Positions 30,185 to 38,658 of a stretch of 64,000 bases of DNA are shown piece by piece. The stretch comes from Streptomyces luteogriseus. GTDB lineage: Bacteria; Actinomycetota; Actinomycetes; Streptomycetales; Streptomycetaceae. Position 1 is the stretch's first letter; each line of letters begins with the position of its first letter. The position numbers were made by a program, and so were the translations under genes. Under the pieces are notes generated by a model. It had not been told where the DNA came from, did not search any database, and saw only the letters and a list, made by a program, of their open reading frames with translations. The stretch spans positions 372,001 through 436,000 of the forward strand of contig NZ_JACHMS010000001.1 in assembly GCF_014205055.1 (NCBI RefSeq). Direction: 5' to 3'.

Positions 30185-31039
30185 TCAGGACCGCCGGAAC
30201 CGCGATCCGCGGCCGGCGCTGCCGAGGGCGTGCAGATGTTCCAGCGCGTCCAGGACCACGGTGTCGTCGTGCCAGGCGAGCCAGCGGCCCGCCTGGCCGC
30301 CGATGGTGTCGAGGACCTTCGTCTGGGTCGTCGTCAGTCCGTCGAGGGGCCGGTCCAGGTGGGCCGACACCATGCCGACGCACAGTCCGGACGCGGTCGT
30401 CAGGGGGACGCTGTGGCATGCCCTGCTGCCCGCCGCGAGGATGGCCTGCCGGGCCGGTTCGGTGAACACCGGAGCACTCTCCACGTCGTGCACGGTGACC
30501 TGGGCGAGGTCCCGGGCCGCCTGGGCGCAGGACGTGCCGTCCTCGCCGACGTGGGCGAAGAAGTCGACGAAGTCGTCCGTGAGGCCGGTGTGCTGCTCGA
30601 TGCGCAGCCCTCCCCGGGCCGGGTCGGCGAGCTGCACATTGCCCATGTCGGTACCGACCACCGCCAGGGTGGAACGCAGCACGGCCTTCAGGACGGCACC
30701 GCGGCTGCCGGACCCGGAGCGGTGCGCCCGGGTGAAGGTCAGGTCGGGTTCCGGCCCGCGGACGCGTTCCGGGAACCACAGCCTCCCCGTCCCGTCCGGG
30801 CGCGGCGCGGTCACCAGCACACCGGCCAGCGTGCGCAGCTTGACGTTGTAGCGCTGTGACGCCCGCTGCATCAGCGCGAAGGCGCTCTCCCCGTCGGGCA
30901 GCGCATAGCGCTCCTGCACGATGCCCTGCGCCTGCGAGATCAGCGGGCGGACCCGAGCCCGGGCCCGCAGGTCACGCAGCTCGGCACGCAGGCGCTCCAG
31001 CTCGCCCTCGTCGGCCACTGGCCGGCGGGTTGTGGACAT
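30185..31039 (-). CDS. ANTAR and GAF domain regulator
   Basis: 284 residues. An N-terminal coiled-coil leads into an ANTAR domain (about 28-80; RPLISQAQGIVQERYALPDG, ASQRYNVKLRTLAGVLV), then a GAF domain (about 115-265; VGTDMGNVQLADPARGGL, SCAQAARDLAQVTVHDVESA). In most ANTAR proteins the sensor comes first, so this order is reversed. Expected role: signal-controlled antitermination by binding RNA hairpins. It is 113 bp downstream of the DUF5133 gene in the sigma-factor run. GGGAG precedes the ATG. Confidence 0.88.
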   Translation of the reverse strand: MSTTRRPVADEGELERLRAELRDLRARARVRPLISQAQGIVQERYALPDGESAFALMQRASQRYNVKLRTLAGVLVTAPRPDGTGRLWFPERVRGPEPDLTFTRAHRSGSGSRGAVLKAVLRSTLAVVGTDMGNVQLADPARGGLRIEQHTGLTDDFVDFFAHVGEDGTSCAQAARDLAQVTVHDVESAPVFTEPARQAILAAGSRACHSVPLTTASGLCVGMVSAHLDRPLDGLTTTQTKVLDTIGGQAGRWLAWHDDTVVLDALEHLHALGSAGRGSRFRRS

Positions 31040-31152
31040 GGGACTCCCGGAATCTCGATGGCTGTGACGTGAAACGGGCCCGGCCGCGACTTGCGCCGCC
31101 GGCCGGGCTCGTTCCGATTCGCCTTCCCCGTCGTGTCAGCGGCACACGCTCA

Positions 31153-31416
31153 TCAGGCGGGCTCCGGGGTGGGAATGCGCTGTCCGCCCGCCGGCGCAGC
31201 GGGCTCGGGGACCGGCGCGGGTGCGGCGGCGAGCCACTGGCGGGCAGCGTCCAGGGCGCGCTGGACATCGCGGGTGCCGGTCGACACGCACAGCGTGTAC
31301 GCCAGGTCACGCGCCCTGGCATCCAGCTCCCCCGGTCCGCGGGCGCCCTCGGCGCCCGTCAGGGCCTCGTACTCGTCGACGAGTCGGCGCAGCACGGCGG
31401 GGTGGGGCCTCAGCAT
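31153..31416 (-). CDS. DUF5133 domain protein
   Basis: 87 residues. MLRPHPAVLRRLVDEYEAL and DLAYTLCVSTGTRDVQRALDAARQWL match the DUF5133 family (short helical protein). It ends in a Pro/Ala tail with no repeat. GAGGAGC eight bases before the ATG supports the start. Only 29 bp separates it from the sigma factor stop upstream, so the two are very likely one operon. This co-location is the best clue that DUF5133 proteins act in sigma-factor or stress control. Confidence 0.82.
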   Translation of the reverse strand: MLRPHPAVLRRLVDEYEALTGAEGARGPGELDARARDLAYTLCVSTGTRDVQRALDAARQWLAAAPAPVPEPAAPAGGQRIPTPEPA

Positions 31417-31445
31417 GGTCGTTCGCTCCTCGTGGGGTCGGATGG

Positions 31446-32306
31446 TCAGGCCGTCGTGGAGGGGCCGCTGCCCCGGTTGCCCGTCCGCTGCCCCAGGACC
31501 TCGTCGCGCACCCGGGCGCAGCTGCGGCTGATGAGGCGGGAGACGTGCATCTGGGAGATGCCGAGGTGGTCGGCGATGCGGCTCTGGGTCATGTCCTCGA
31601 AGAAGCGCATGTAGAGGATGGCCCGTTCGCGCTCCGGCAGGCGGCGCAGTCCTTCCTTGGCGGACTCGCGGTCCACGACGATGTCGTAGGAGGAGTCGGC
31701 CGCGCCGAGGGTGTCCGCGAGGCTGTAGCCGTCGTCGTCGGCCGAGAGCTCGGCGTCCAGCGACAGGGTGCTGAAGCTGTCCAGCGCCTCGAGCCCGGCG
31801 TTGACCTCTTCCTCGGTCAGGCCGGTGTGGGTGGCGAGGTCCGCCACCGAGGGCTCGGGGCTGCCCGGGTTCTGGGTGAGTTCGCGGCGTGCCACCCGCA
31901 CCTTGTTGCGCAGTTCCTGCACACGGCGGGGGACCCGCAGGGCCCACATGCGGTCCCGGAAGTGCCGCTTGACCTCACCGGTGATGGTGGGGACGGCGTA
32001 ACTCTCGAAGGCACCCCGGCTCGGGTCGAACCGGTCGATGGCCTTGACCAGGCCCAGCGCGGCGACCTGACGGAGATCCTCGATCGACTCCCCGCGGTCG
32101 CGGAAGCGGCCGGCGATCCGGTGAGCCATGGGCAGCCACAGCGTGACCAGTTCGTCGCGGACGGCCTCCCGATCGGGGCCCTCTTCCAGTTCGGCCATTC
32201 GGGCGAAGAGGGCGGCTGTGTCGGGGGCGTCGTCGTGACGCCGCCGTGAGGCGGTGGTCGTCGTTTCGGGCGTGCCGGGACGATGGGTGGGCGTTTCGAT
32301 GAGCAT
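31446..32306 (-). CDS. RNA polymerase sigma factor, SigB/SigF/SigG family
   Basis: 286 residues. Region 2: EDLRQVAALGLVKAIDRFDP and ITGEVKRHFRDRMWALRVP; region 3: EPSVADLATHTGLTEEEV; region 4: MTQSRIADHLGISQMHVSRLI. Closely related to the sigma factor at 1352. CAGGAGCG precedes ATG 32306; the open frame continues upstream without a better site. The leader element at 32409-32429 lies about 100 bases before it. An anti-sigma-like HATPase gene lies immediately upstream on the same strand (32507-32941), the usual arrangement for a partner. Confidence 0.92.
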   Translation of the reverse strand: MLIETPTHRPGTPETTTTASRRRHDDAPDTAALFARMAELEEGPDREAVRDELVTLWLPMAHRIAGRFRDRGESIEDLRQVAALGLVKAIDRFDPSRGAFESYAVPTITGEVKRHFRDRMWALRVPRRVQELRNKVRVARRELTQNPGSPEPSVADLATHTGLTEEEVNAGLEALDSFSTLSLDAELSADDDGYSLADTLGAADSSYDIVVDRESAKEGLRRLPERERAILYMRFFEDMTQSRIADHLGISQMHVSRLISRSCARVRDEVLGQRTGNRGSGPSTTA

Positions 32307-32408
32307 GCGGATTCGCTCCTGAACGGTGGTTTCAGGGACTGACCGCGGGAAGGTTGCTGCCCGGATGCGCCTGGAGGCCTCCGGGGCAGTAGGTACCGCT
32401 CCCGCTGG

Positions 32409-32429
32409 CGCGCCTCCGGTCCGAAGCAC
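32409..32429 (-). promoter_or_regulatory. Leader element, second copy
   Basis: Read on the minus strand: GTGCTTCGGACCGGAGGCGCG. Eighteen of 21 bases match the copy at 1221-1241, and the end pairing is retained. Here the GTG is in frame with the downstream sigma gene, whereas at the first copy it is not. Confidence 0.4.
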
Positions 32430-32506
32430 GAAATTGCGTCTGCCCTGGCCCCGGGGGAACAAACTCCGCTTTGCAGTGCAATTTGTCGGGCACCGCTCGC
32501 GGGTGG

Positions 32507-32941
32507 TCAGGACAGGGGCACGACGGCAGTGATGCACTTGCCCCCGGCAGGCAGATCCGACACCCGCACGTCGCGGGAGAGCCGGCAGACGATGGGCCAG
32601 CCGTGGCCGCCGTGCCGCAGCCGTCCGTGAGGATCGGTGCGGGGCATGGTCACGGGCAGTGCGTCACTGCGGTCGCTCACCGAGAGGCGTACACCGGGGC
32701 CGTCGACGTCCACCTGGAAGTCGGTCACACCGCCACCGTGCAGAATCGCGTTGGTCGTCAGTTCCGAGACGACGAGCAGAGCGTCGGACAGGGCGTCCGT
32801 GTCGCACGGGGTATGGGTGGCCCGGCAGCGTTCGGCCACGGCTCGCTCCACCGCTCGGCGCGCCTCGGCGGGTTTGCTGGGCCGGGTGCGGTGGGCTCCG
32901 GGCGGCCCGAGTACGGATTCGATCATGTGCTCGTCGCACAT
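32507..32941 (-). CDS. HATPase-fold anti-sigma-factor-like protein
   Basis: 144 residues, RsbW/SpoIIAB-type fold. N-box LLVVSELTTNAILHGGG is good; the DxGxG box is degraded to VSDRSDALP and the lid is HGGHGWPIVCRL. AGGAGC seven bases upstream sets the ATG at 32941. It lies 200 bp upstream of the sigma gene at 31446-32306 on the same strand, so that sigma factor is the first candidate target. The eroded ATP boxes suggest binding without kinase activity, but this is inference. Confidence 0.85.
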   Translation of the reverse strand: MCDEHMIESVLGPPGAHRTRPSKPAEARRAVERAVAERCRATHTPCDTDALSDALLVVSELTTNAILHGGGVTDFQVDVDGPGVRLSVSDRSDALPVTMPRTDPHGRLRHGGHGWPIVCRLSRDVRVSDLPAGGKCITAVVPLS

Positions 32942-33208
32942 TCTGCAGCTCCTGACAGCGCGAACGGATACCGGGTCCGTACCGCGTACCGGGGCCGCCC
33001 GCACGGGTCTGCCCGGGGTCCACGGACCCACTGATTGCTCCACCTGACACGGCGTTCGGGACGCGCACCGCGCGAGCGCCGCGGTCATACTCTTCGGCTC
33101 ACCTTTCCCCGCACCTGCAAACCTCGGGCGCGGCCGGAAGACCCGAGAACACCTCGAACGGTCGTGGACCGGTGCCATCTCCGGCCGCTGGGCGGGTACG
33201 CGGGGTGC

Positions 33209-33430
33209 ATGACCGATGTGGTGGATTCGGACGAGCTGCTGCGGCGTATCCGGCGTGCGAGGGACTGCGCGGCGCAGGAGGAGCGGACGTGGCGGGCCAG
33301 GAGCGAGGAGCTGGACGCGACCGACCCGCAGGGGGCCCGGGACGCGACCGTGCGGCAGATGTCCTACGAGGCGGTGCTGCGGGTGCTGGACGAGATCGTG
33401 ACTCCGGGCAAGCACGTGCCGGAGGAGTGA
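33209..33430 (+). CDS. Small hypothetical protein
   Basis: 73 residues, highly charged and helical: DSDELLRRIRRARDCAAQEE and AVLRVLDEIVTPGKHVPEE. No family recognised. No clear ribosome site precedes the ATG; a GGGTAC hexamer (33193-33198) lies 10 bases before it, the spacing of a -10 box for a leaderless transcript. It is followed by the decarboxylase gene 69 bp later. Could be a stress-induced small protein. Confidence 0.55.
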   Translation: MTDVVDSDELLRRIRRARDCAAQEERTWRARSEELDATDPQGARDATVRQMSYEAVLRVLDEIVTPGKHVPEE

Positions 33431-33499
33431 CCGGGCGGAGGCCGGTGCCGGTGCGGGTGGGGCCGGATTGCGAGGGCACACGCCGGGAACCCGGCGCGC

Positions 33500-34969
33500 A
33501 TGACTGCCGACCACACGCGAGCACCGGTTCTGGAAGCCCTGGACGAGTACCGACGCAAGGGACATCTGTCGTTCACTCCCCCCGGGCACAAGCAGGCCCG
33601 CGGCGCCGATCCGGCGGTCCGGGAGATCCTCGGTGACGCGGTGTTCCACGGGGACGTGCTGGCCTCGGGCGGTCTGGACGACCGGCTCACCCGGGGCCGG
33701 GTGCTGCAACGGGCCCAGGAGCTGATGGCCGACGCGGTGCACGCCGAGCACACGTTCTTCAGCACGTGCGGGAGTTCCCTGTCGGTGAAGGCCGCGATGC
33801 TGTCGGTCGCCGGGCCGCACGAGAAGCTGCTGGTCGGGCGTGACGCCCACAAGTCGGTGGTGGCCGGGCTGATCATCTCCGGTATCGAGCCGGTCTGGGT
33901 CGAGCCCCGGTGGGACGCCGAGCGGAAGCTCGCCCATCCCCCGTCCGCCGAGGAGTTCGACCAGGCCTTCGAGGCGCATCCGGACGCGCGCGGCGCGCTG
34001 GTCACGAGCCCCACGCCGTACGGCGGCTGCGCGGACCTGCGGGCGATCGCCGATGTCTGTCACCGGCGCTCGCGGCCGCTGATCGTCGACGAGGCGTGGG
34101 GCGCGCATCTGCCGTTCCACCCGGATCTTCCGTCCTGGGCGATGGACGCGGGCGCGGACATCTGCGTGACCAGCATCCACAAGATGGGCAGCGGTCTGGA
34201 GCAGGGCTCCGTCTTCCATCTGCAGGGCGACCTGGTGCCGCCGGAGCTGCTGGGGATGCGCGCGGACCTGCTGGGCACCACCAGCCCCTCGGTGCTGATC
34301 TTCGCGGGTCTGGACGGCTGGCGGCGGCAGATGGCGCTGCACGGCCAGGAGCTGATGGGCGGTGCGCTGGACCTCGCGGCCGGGGTCCGGGCCGCCATCG
34401 AGGAGATCGACGGACTGCACGTCAACGACCGGGACGACTTCTGCGGCTCCGGCCTGTCCGACGACTTCGACCCGCTGCCCGGCGTCATCGACCTCACCGG
34501 GCTCGGCATCACGGGCTTCCAGGCGGCGGACTGGCTGCGCGAGCACCGGCACATCGACGCGCATCTGGTGGACCACCGCCGCATCGGCGCGCAGATCACC
34601 CATGGCGACGACCGGGAGACCACCGGGCAGTTGCTGGAGGCGCTGCGGGACCTCGCGCATGCCGCGCCGGAGCTGCCCAGGGCACCACGGGTGGAGGTGC
34701 CGTCTCCGGCGGAGCTGCGGATGGAGCAGGCGGTGCTGCCCCGGGACGCCTTCTTCGGCCCGGCCGAGTCCATGCCGGTCGGTGAGGCGGCCGGGCGGAT
34801 CGCGGCCGAGATGATCACGCCGTATCCCCCGGGCATCCCCGCGGTCCTCCCGGGCGAGCGGCTGACGGAGCCGGTGCTGGCGTACCTGCGGACGGGGCTG
34901 GACGCGGGCATGCACCTGCCCGACCCGGAGGACCCGGAGCTGGAGACGGTGCGGGTCCTCGCGGAGTGA
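33500..34969 (+). CDS. Orn/Lys/Arg decarboxylase family PLP enzyme
   Basis: 489 residues, fold-type I PLP enzyme of the bacterial ornithine/lysine/arginine decarboxylase family, short form without the N-terminal wing domain. Motifs: GHLSFTPPGHKQARGADP near the N-terminus, HTFFSTCGSS for phosphate binding, LIVDEAWGAHLPFHP for the pyridine ring and SIHKMGSGLEQGS with the PLP lysine, Lys228. C-terminal domain carries ITPYPPGIPAVLPGE. The amino acid cannot be assigned from sequence. Start ATG at 33500 has no strong site (GGAACCCGGCGCGC). A T-tailed terminator lies 120 bp after the stop. Confidence 0.88.
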   Translation: MTADHTRAPVLEALDEYRRKGHLSFTPPGHKQARGADPAVREILGDAVFHGDVLASGGLDDRLTRGRVLQRAQELMADAVHAEHTFFSTCGSSLSVKAAMLSVAGPHEKLLVGRDAHKSVVAGLIISGIEPVWVEPRWDAERKLAHPPSAEEFDQAFEAHPDARGALVTSPTPYGGCADLRAIADVCHRRSRPLIVDEAWGAHLPFHPDLPSWAMDAGADICVTSIHKMGSGLEQGSVFHLQGDLVPPELLGMRADLLGTTSPSVLIFAGLDGWRRQMALHGQELMGGALDLAAGVRAAIEEIDGLHVNDRDDFCGSGLSDDFDPLPGVIDLTGLGITGFQAADWLREHRHIDAHLVDHRRIGAQITHGDDRETTGQLLEALRDLAHAAPELPRAPRVEVPSPAELRMEQAVLPRDAFFGPAESMPVGEAAGRIAAEMITPYPPGIPAVLPGERLTEPVLAYLRTGLDAGMHLPDPEDPELETVRVLAE

Positions 34970-35089
34970 CCCGGGAAGTGAAACGGGTCACGCAACCGGG
35001 TCCTGGAGGCGCACACACCCCCTAGATGGTTTACGGTTCACTCATACGTGGTGACGGAGTCGACCCCTCGTCCTCCTCACCGCTGTACG

Positions 35090-35126
35090 GCCCTGGCTGG
35101 TCTCCCCCGTCCAGCCAGGGCTTTTT
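35090..35126 (+). terminator. Rho-independent terminator with T-tract
   Basis: GCCCTGGCTGG (35090-35100), ten-base loop, CCAGCCAGGGC (35111-35121), then TTTTT. This is the only classical U-tailed terminator I found in the window. It may end the decarboxylase transcript or a short separate RNA starting near 35035 (see findings). Confidence 0.85.
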
Positions 35127-35243
35127 CACGCCCGGACGGTCCGTCGCAAGAAGTCTCGTACGCCGAGGTGCCCAAGGCCCCGGCAGCGGCTGAAATGGGA
35201 TTGGGGACAGCACCGCAGTCGACCGCCCGGCGAGGAGCTCCGC

Positions 35244-35699
35244 ATGACCAAAGCGATCAAACTCCTGACCGCCCTGCCTCCGCCCCAGCGGCAGCGCCTG
35301 ATGACGCTCGCCCGGGAGGTGTCCTTCCCCGAGGACGCCCGGATCTTCGAGGCGGACGGCCCGGCCGACCGCTTCTGGGTCATCCGCTCCGGCGCCGTCT
35401 CCCTGGACCAGCAGGTGAACTCCCTGCAGCGGGTGACCGTGGCCAGCCTCGGCGCGGGCGACCTGCTCGGCTGGTCGTGGCTCTTCCCGCCGTACACCTG
35501 GGACTTCGGCGCGGTGGCCTTCAGCCCGGTGCGGGCCTACGAGTTCGACGCGGGGGCCGTACTGAAGCTGTGCGAGGAGGACTCGGAGCTCGGGGTGATG
35601 CTGGTGCGCAACGTCGCCGAGGTGCTCGCGCACCGGCTGGAGATGACCCGGGGCAAGCTGATGGAGCAGTACACGCTGCACCGGCGCGGAGTCCTCTGA
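35244..35699 (+). CDS. Cyclic nucleotide-binding domain protein
   Basis: 151 residues, a single cNMP-binding beta-barrel without a DNA-binding domain: LPPPQRQRLMTLAREVSF, ADRFWVIRSGAVSLDQQV, VASLGAGDLLGWSWLFPPYTW. The phosphate-binding cassette reads GAGDLLGWSWLF, lacking the Arg-Ser/Thr pair expected for true cAMP binding, so the ligand is doubtful. GAGGAG precedes the ATG. Only four bases separate its stop from the stop of the convergent MFS gene. Confidence 0.85.
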   Translation: MTKAIKLLTALPPPQRQRLMTLAREVSFPEDARIFEADGPADRFWVIRSGAVSLDQQVNSLQRVTVASLGAGDLLGWSWLFPPYTWDFGAVAFSPVRAYEFDAGAVLKLCEEDSELGVMLVRNVAEVLAHRLEMTRGKLMEQYTLHRRGVL

Positions 35700-35703
35700 G
35701 ACG

Positions 35704-36984
35704 TCAGACGCGGTAGCGCCGCAGCGCCGGTACGGCGGCGGCCAGCACCAGCATCACCGCGACGACCAGCAGCCCGCCGCCCGCGACGGCGGCGCGGGGG
35801 CCGAAGGCGGATCCCGCGGTGCCGTGCAGCACGTCGGCGAGACGCGGGCCGCCCGCCACGACGACGGTGAACACCCCCTGCATCCGCCCGCGCATCTCGT
35901 CGGTGGCGGCGGACAGCAGGATCGCCCCGCGGAAGACCATGGAGACCATGTCGGCCACCCCGGCGAGGGCGAGGAACGCCACCGCGACCCAGGGGCTGCG
36001 GCTCAGCCCGAAGCCCGTGATGGCCACACCCCAGGCGACCACCGCCCCGATGACCATCCAGCCGTGCCGCCGGGCGCGGGAGAAGGTCCCGGAGAACAGC
36101 CCGCCCAGCACGGCGCCGACGGGGATCGCCGCGAACAGCAGGCCCAGCGCGAGCCCTTCGCCGTACGGGGCGTAGGTCTGGGAGGCGAGCTGCGGGAACA
36201 GGGCACGGGGCATGCCGAGGACCATGGCGATGATGTCGGCGAGGAACGACAGCAGCAGCACGGTGTGCCCGGAGATGTAGCGGAAGCCGGCGGCGATCTC
36301 CTTCACGCCCGCGCGCCGCACCGCCGTACCGGCCAGGGGCGGCAGCGCGGGCAGCCGGTGGACCGCCCACACCGTCACGCACAGGGCCAGGGCGTCGATC
36401 AGGTACAGCTCGGGCAGCCCGATGACGGGGATGAGGGCGCCGGCGAGCAGGGGGCCCGCCACCTGCCCGGTCTGCATCACGGTCGAGCCGAGGGCGCCCG
36501 CGGCAGGCAGTTCGTCCTCGGGGACCAGCCGGGCGATGGAGGCGTTGCGGGCCGGTGCGTTGAGGCCCCAGAAGGCCTGCTGCACGGCGAGCAGCAGCAT
36601 GAGCGCGCCCACCGACTCCAGGCCCACGAAGGCCTGGAGCCAGAACAGCACCGAGGTGACGGCGATGCCGCTGTTGGTGATCAGCAGCAGCTTGCGCCGG
36701 TCCATGGTGTCGGCGATCGCCCCACCCCACAGCGCGAACACGATCAGGGGCACGAGCCCGGCCAGGCTCGCGGCGCCGACCCACGCCGAGGAGCCGGTGA
36801 TGTCGTAGATCTGCTTGGGGACGGCGACGGCGGTGAGCTGGCTGCCGACGGCCGTGACGATGGTCGAGCCCCACAGCCGCCGGTAGGCGGGGCGGCGCAG
36901 GGGCCGGGTGTCCATGGCCCAGCGCCGCCGGGGTGCCCGCGGATCGGGTTCCCGCTCTTCGGTCGTGCTCTCGCTCGTGTCCAC
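35704..36984 (-). CDS. MFS transporter, EntS-like
   Basis: 426 residues, 12 predicted helices. The loop motif GGAIADTMDRRKLL between helices 2 and 3 is the MFS signature; ALGSTVMQTGQVAGPLLAGAL and GAVLGGLFSGTFSRA fit the MFS_3/EntS exporter group. The N-terminal tail (about 30 residues) is charged and cytosolic. Possible drug or siderophore exporter; no linked biosynthetic genes. GTG start with no strong ribosome site. Confidence 0.82.
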   Translation of the reverse strand: MDTSESTTEEREPDPRAPRRRWAMDTRPLRRPAYRRLWGSTIVTAVGSQLTAVAVPKQIYDITGSSAWVGAASLAGLVPLIVFALWGGAIADTMDRRKLLLITNSGIAVTSVLFWLQAFVGLESVGALMLLLAVQQAFWGLNAPARNASIARLVPEDELPAAGALGSTVMQTGQVAGPLLAGALIPVIGLPELYLIDALALCVTVWAVHRLPALPPLAGTAVRRAGVKEIAAGFRYISGHTVLLLSFLADIIAMVLGMPRALFPQLASQTYAPYGEGLALGLLFAAIPVGAVLGGLFSGTFSRARRHGWMVIGAVVAWGVAITGFGLSRSPWVAVAFLALAGVADMVSMVFRGAILLSAATDEMRGRMQGVFTVVVAGGPRLADVLHGTAGSAFGPRAAVAGGGLLVVAVMLVLAAAVPALRRYRV

Positions 36985-37067
36985 GCGCCGCTTCCTCGAT
37001 GCTCGCTACATCTTTTCGGGCGGGGATCACTATCGCAGCAGCCTGCCGGGGCATCGCGGCCGAGGTG

Positions 37068-37685
37068 TCAGCTTCCGATGACGAGCACGGCGCCGAGCAC
37101 GATCATCGTGGCGGCGACCAGTCCGTCGAGGACGCGCCAGGCGGCCGGCTTGGCCAGGAAGCGGCCGAGCATCCGGGCGCCGAACCCGAGGGCGGTGAAC
37201 CAGCACAGGCTGGCCAGCACCGCGCCGAGGCCGAAGGTCCAGCGCAGTTCACCGTGGTCGGCGGCCACGGAGCCCAGCAGGAACACGGTGTCGAGGTAGA
37301 CGTGCGGGTTGAGCCAGGTCATCGCCAGACAGGTGAGTACGGCCCGGCGTACCGATCCGGCCGCCTCCCCCTCGGTGCGCAGTGCGTCGCCGCCGGGCCG
37401 CAGCACCCGGCGGGCGGCCAGCGCACCGTAGACCAGCAGGAACGCGCCGCCGATCCAGCCGACCACGGTCAGGGCTCCCGGCCACTTCACCACCACCGCG
37501 CCGACCCCGCCCACCCCGAGCGCGATCAGCGCCGCGTCCGACAGGGCGCAGATGGCGACCACGGCGAGGACGGCCTGGCGGCGGATCCCCTGGCGCAGGA
37601 CGAAGGCGTTCTGGGCGCCGATGGCGACGATGAGGGACAGTCCGGTGCCGAAACCGGCGGCGCCGGCGGTGAAAGTGCTGGTCAT
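37068..37685 (-). CDS. LysE/ArgO family amino acid exporter
   Basis: 203 residues, six helices. LSLIVAIGAQNAFVLRQGI is the LysE signature near the N-terminus; LTCLAMTWLNPHVYLDTVFL carries the conserved NPH(V/A)YLD motif. Expected to export lysine or arginine. It diverges from a LysR regulator of the ArgP/LysG type across 69 bp, the classic exporter-regulator pair in actinobacteria. ATG 37685 is preferred over an upstream start; no ribosome site is visible, and TAGCGT ends 7 bases before it, so a leaderless transcript is possible. Confidence 0.9.
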   Translation of the reverse strand: MTSTFTAGAAGFGTGLSLIVAIGAQNAFVLRQGIRRQAVLAVVAICALSDAALIALGVGGVGAVVVKWPGALTVVGWIGGAFLLVYGALAARRVLRPGGDALRTEGEAAGSVRRAVLTCLAMTWLNPHVYLDTVFLLGSVAADHGELRWTFGLGAVLASLCWFTALGFGARMLGRFLAKPAAWRVLDGLVAATMIVLGAVLVIGS

Positions 37686-37737
37686 GGCGTCGACGCTACG
37701 GACGCCCACCACTCGGGTCCAGCTAAAGATTCTTACG

Positions 37738-37743
37738 TATCAT
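37738..37743 (+). promoter_or_regulatory. Likely -10 box of the argP-like gene
   Basis: TATCAT lies 8 bases before GTG 37752 and 11 before ATG 37755, in an AT-richer patch (TAAAGATTCTTACGTATCATT) unlike the surroundings. That spacing and the lack of a ribosome site suggest leaderless translation. The patch is also the expected binding site of the LysR regulator. Confidence 0.4.
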
Positions 37744-37754
37744 TAGCACACGTG

Positions 37755-38654
37755 ATGATGACCGATCTCCCGCTGGACCAGGTGCGGACCCTGCTCGCCG
37801 TCGTGGACGAGGGGACGTTCGACGCGGCGGCGGCCGCACTGCATGTGACGCCGTCGGCGATCAGCCAGCGGGTGAAGGCGCTGGAGCAGCGCACGGGCCG
37901 GGTCCTGCTGCTGCGGACCAAGCCGGTGCGGCCGACCGAGTCGGGTGAGGTGCTGGTCCGGCTCGCCCGCCAGGTGGCGCGCCTGGAGCACGACGCCTAC
38001 GCGGAGCTGGGACTGGCCGACACCGGGGAGCCGGTCCGGGTGTCGGTCGCGGTCAACGCCGACTCGCTGGCCACCTGGTTCCTGCCCGTGCTCGCGCGCG
38101 TGCCGCAGGAGCCGCGGCTCTGCTTCGAGCTGCGCCGCGAGGACGAGGATCACACGGCGGCCCTGCTGCGGGAGGGCGTGGTGATGGCCGCGGTGACCTC
38201 GTCACCGGACCCCGTGCCGGGCTGCTCCGTGCGCCCGCTCGGGCGGATGCGCTATCTCCCCGTGGCCGCGCCGGACTTCGCCGCGCACCATCGCGGCGGG
38301 CCACTGGCACAGGTGCTCACCGAGGTGCCCGTGGTGGTCTTCGACCGGCGTGACGACTTCCAGGACGGCTTCGTCCGCGGGCTCACCCGGGGACGCAGCG
38401 GCGCGAGTGCGCTGCGGCACTACGTGCCGACCTCGGAGGGCTTCGTCGAGGCCGTCGCCGCCGGCCTGGGGTGGGGCCTGGTACCGGAGCCCCAGGCGGA
38501 TCCCCTGCTGCGCGCGGGCCGGCTCGTCGGCATCGCCCCGGGCCGCACGGTCGACGTGCCGCTGTACTGGCAGCAGTGGAAGCTCGACTCGCCGGCGCTG
38601 GCGCAGGTGGCGGAGACGGTGACGGCGACCGCGGCGGAGACGCTGCGGGCCTGA
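37755..38654 (+). CDS. LysR regulator, ArgP/LysG type
   Basis: 299 residues. N-terminal winged helix (LDQVRTLLAVVDEGTFDAAA, VTPSAISQRVKALEQRTGRVLL) and a substrate-binding domain. The LPLDQ opening, the VRVSVAVNADSLATWFLPVL stretch and FQDGFVRGL are typical of ArgP/LysG, which activate lysE/argO when lysine or arginine accumulates. Divergent from the LysE-type exporter, so that is its probable target. Start is uncertain among GTG 37752, ATG 37755 and ATG 37758. Confidence 0.9.
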   Translation: MMTDLPLDQVRTLLAVVDEGTFDAAAAALHVTPSAISQRVKALEQRTGRVLLLRTKPVRPTESGEVLVRLARQVARLEHDAYAELGLADTGEPVRVSVAVNADSLATWFLPVLARVPQEPRLCFELRREDEDHTAALLREGVVMAAVTSSPDPVPGCSVRPLGRMRYLPVAAPDFAAHHRGGPLAQVLTEVPVVVFDRRDDFQDGFVRGLTRGRSGASALRHYVPTSEGFVEAVAAGLGWGLVPEPQADPLLRAGRLVGIAPGRTVDVPLYWQQWKLDSPALAQVAETVTATAAETLRA

Positions 38655-38658
38655 CGTC

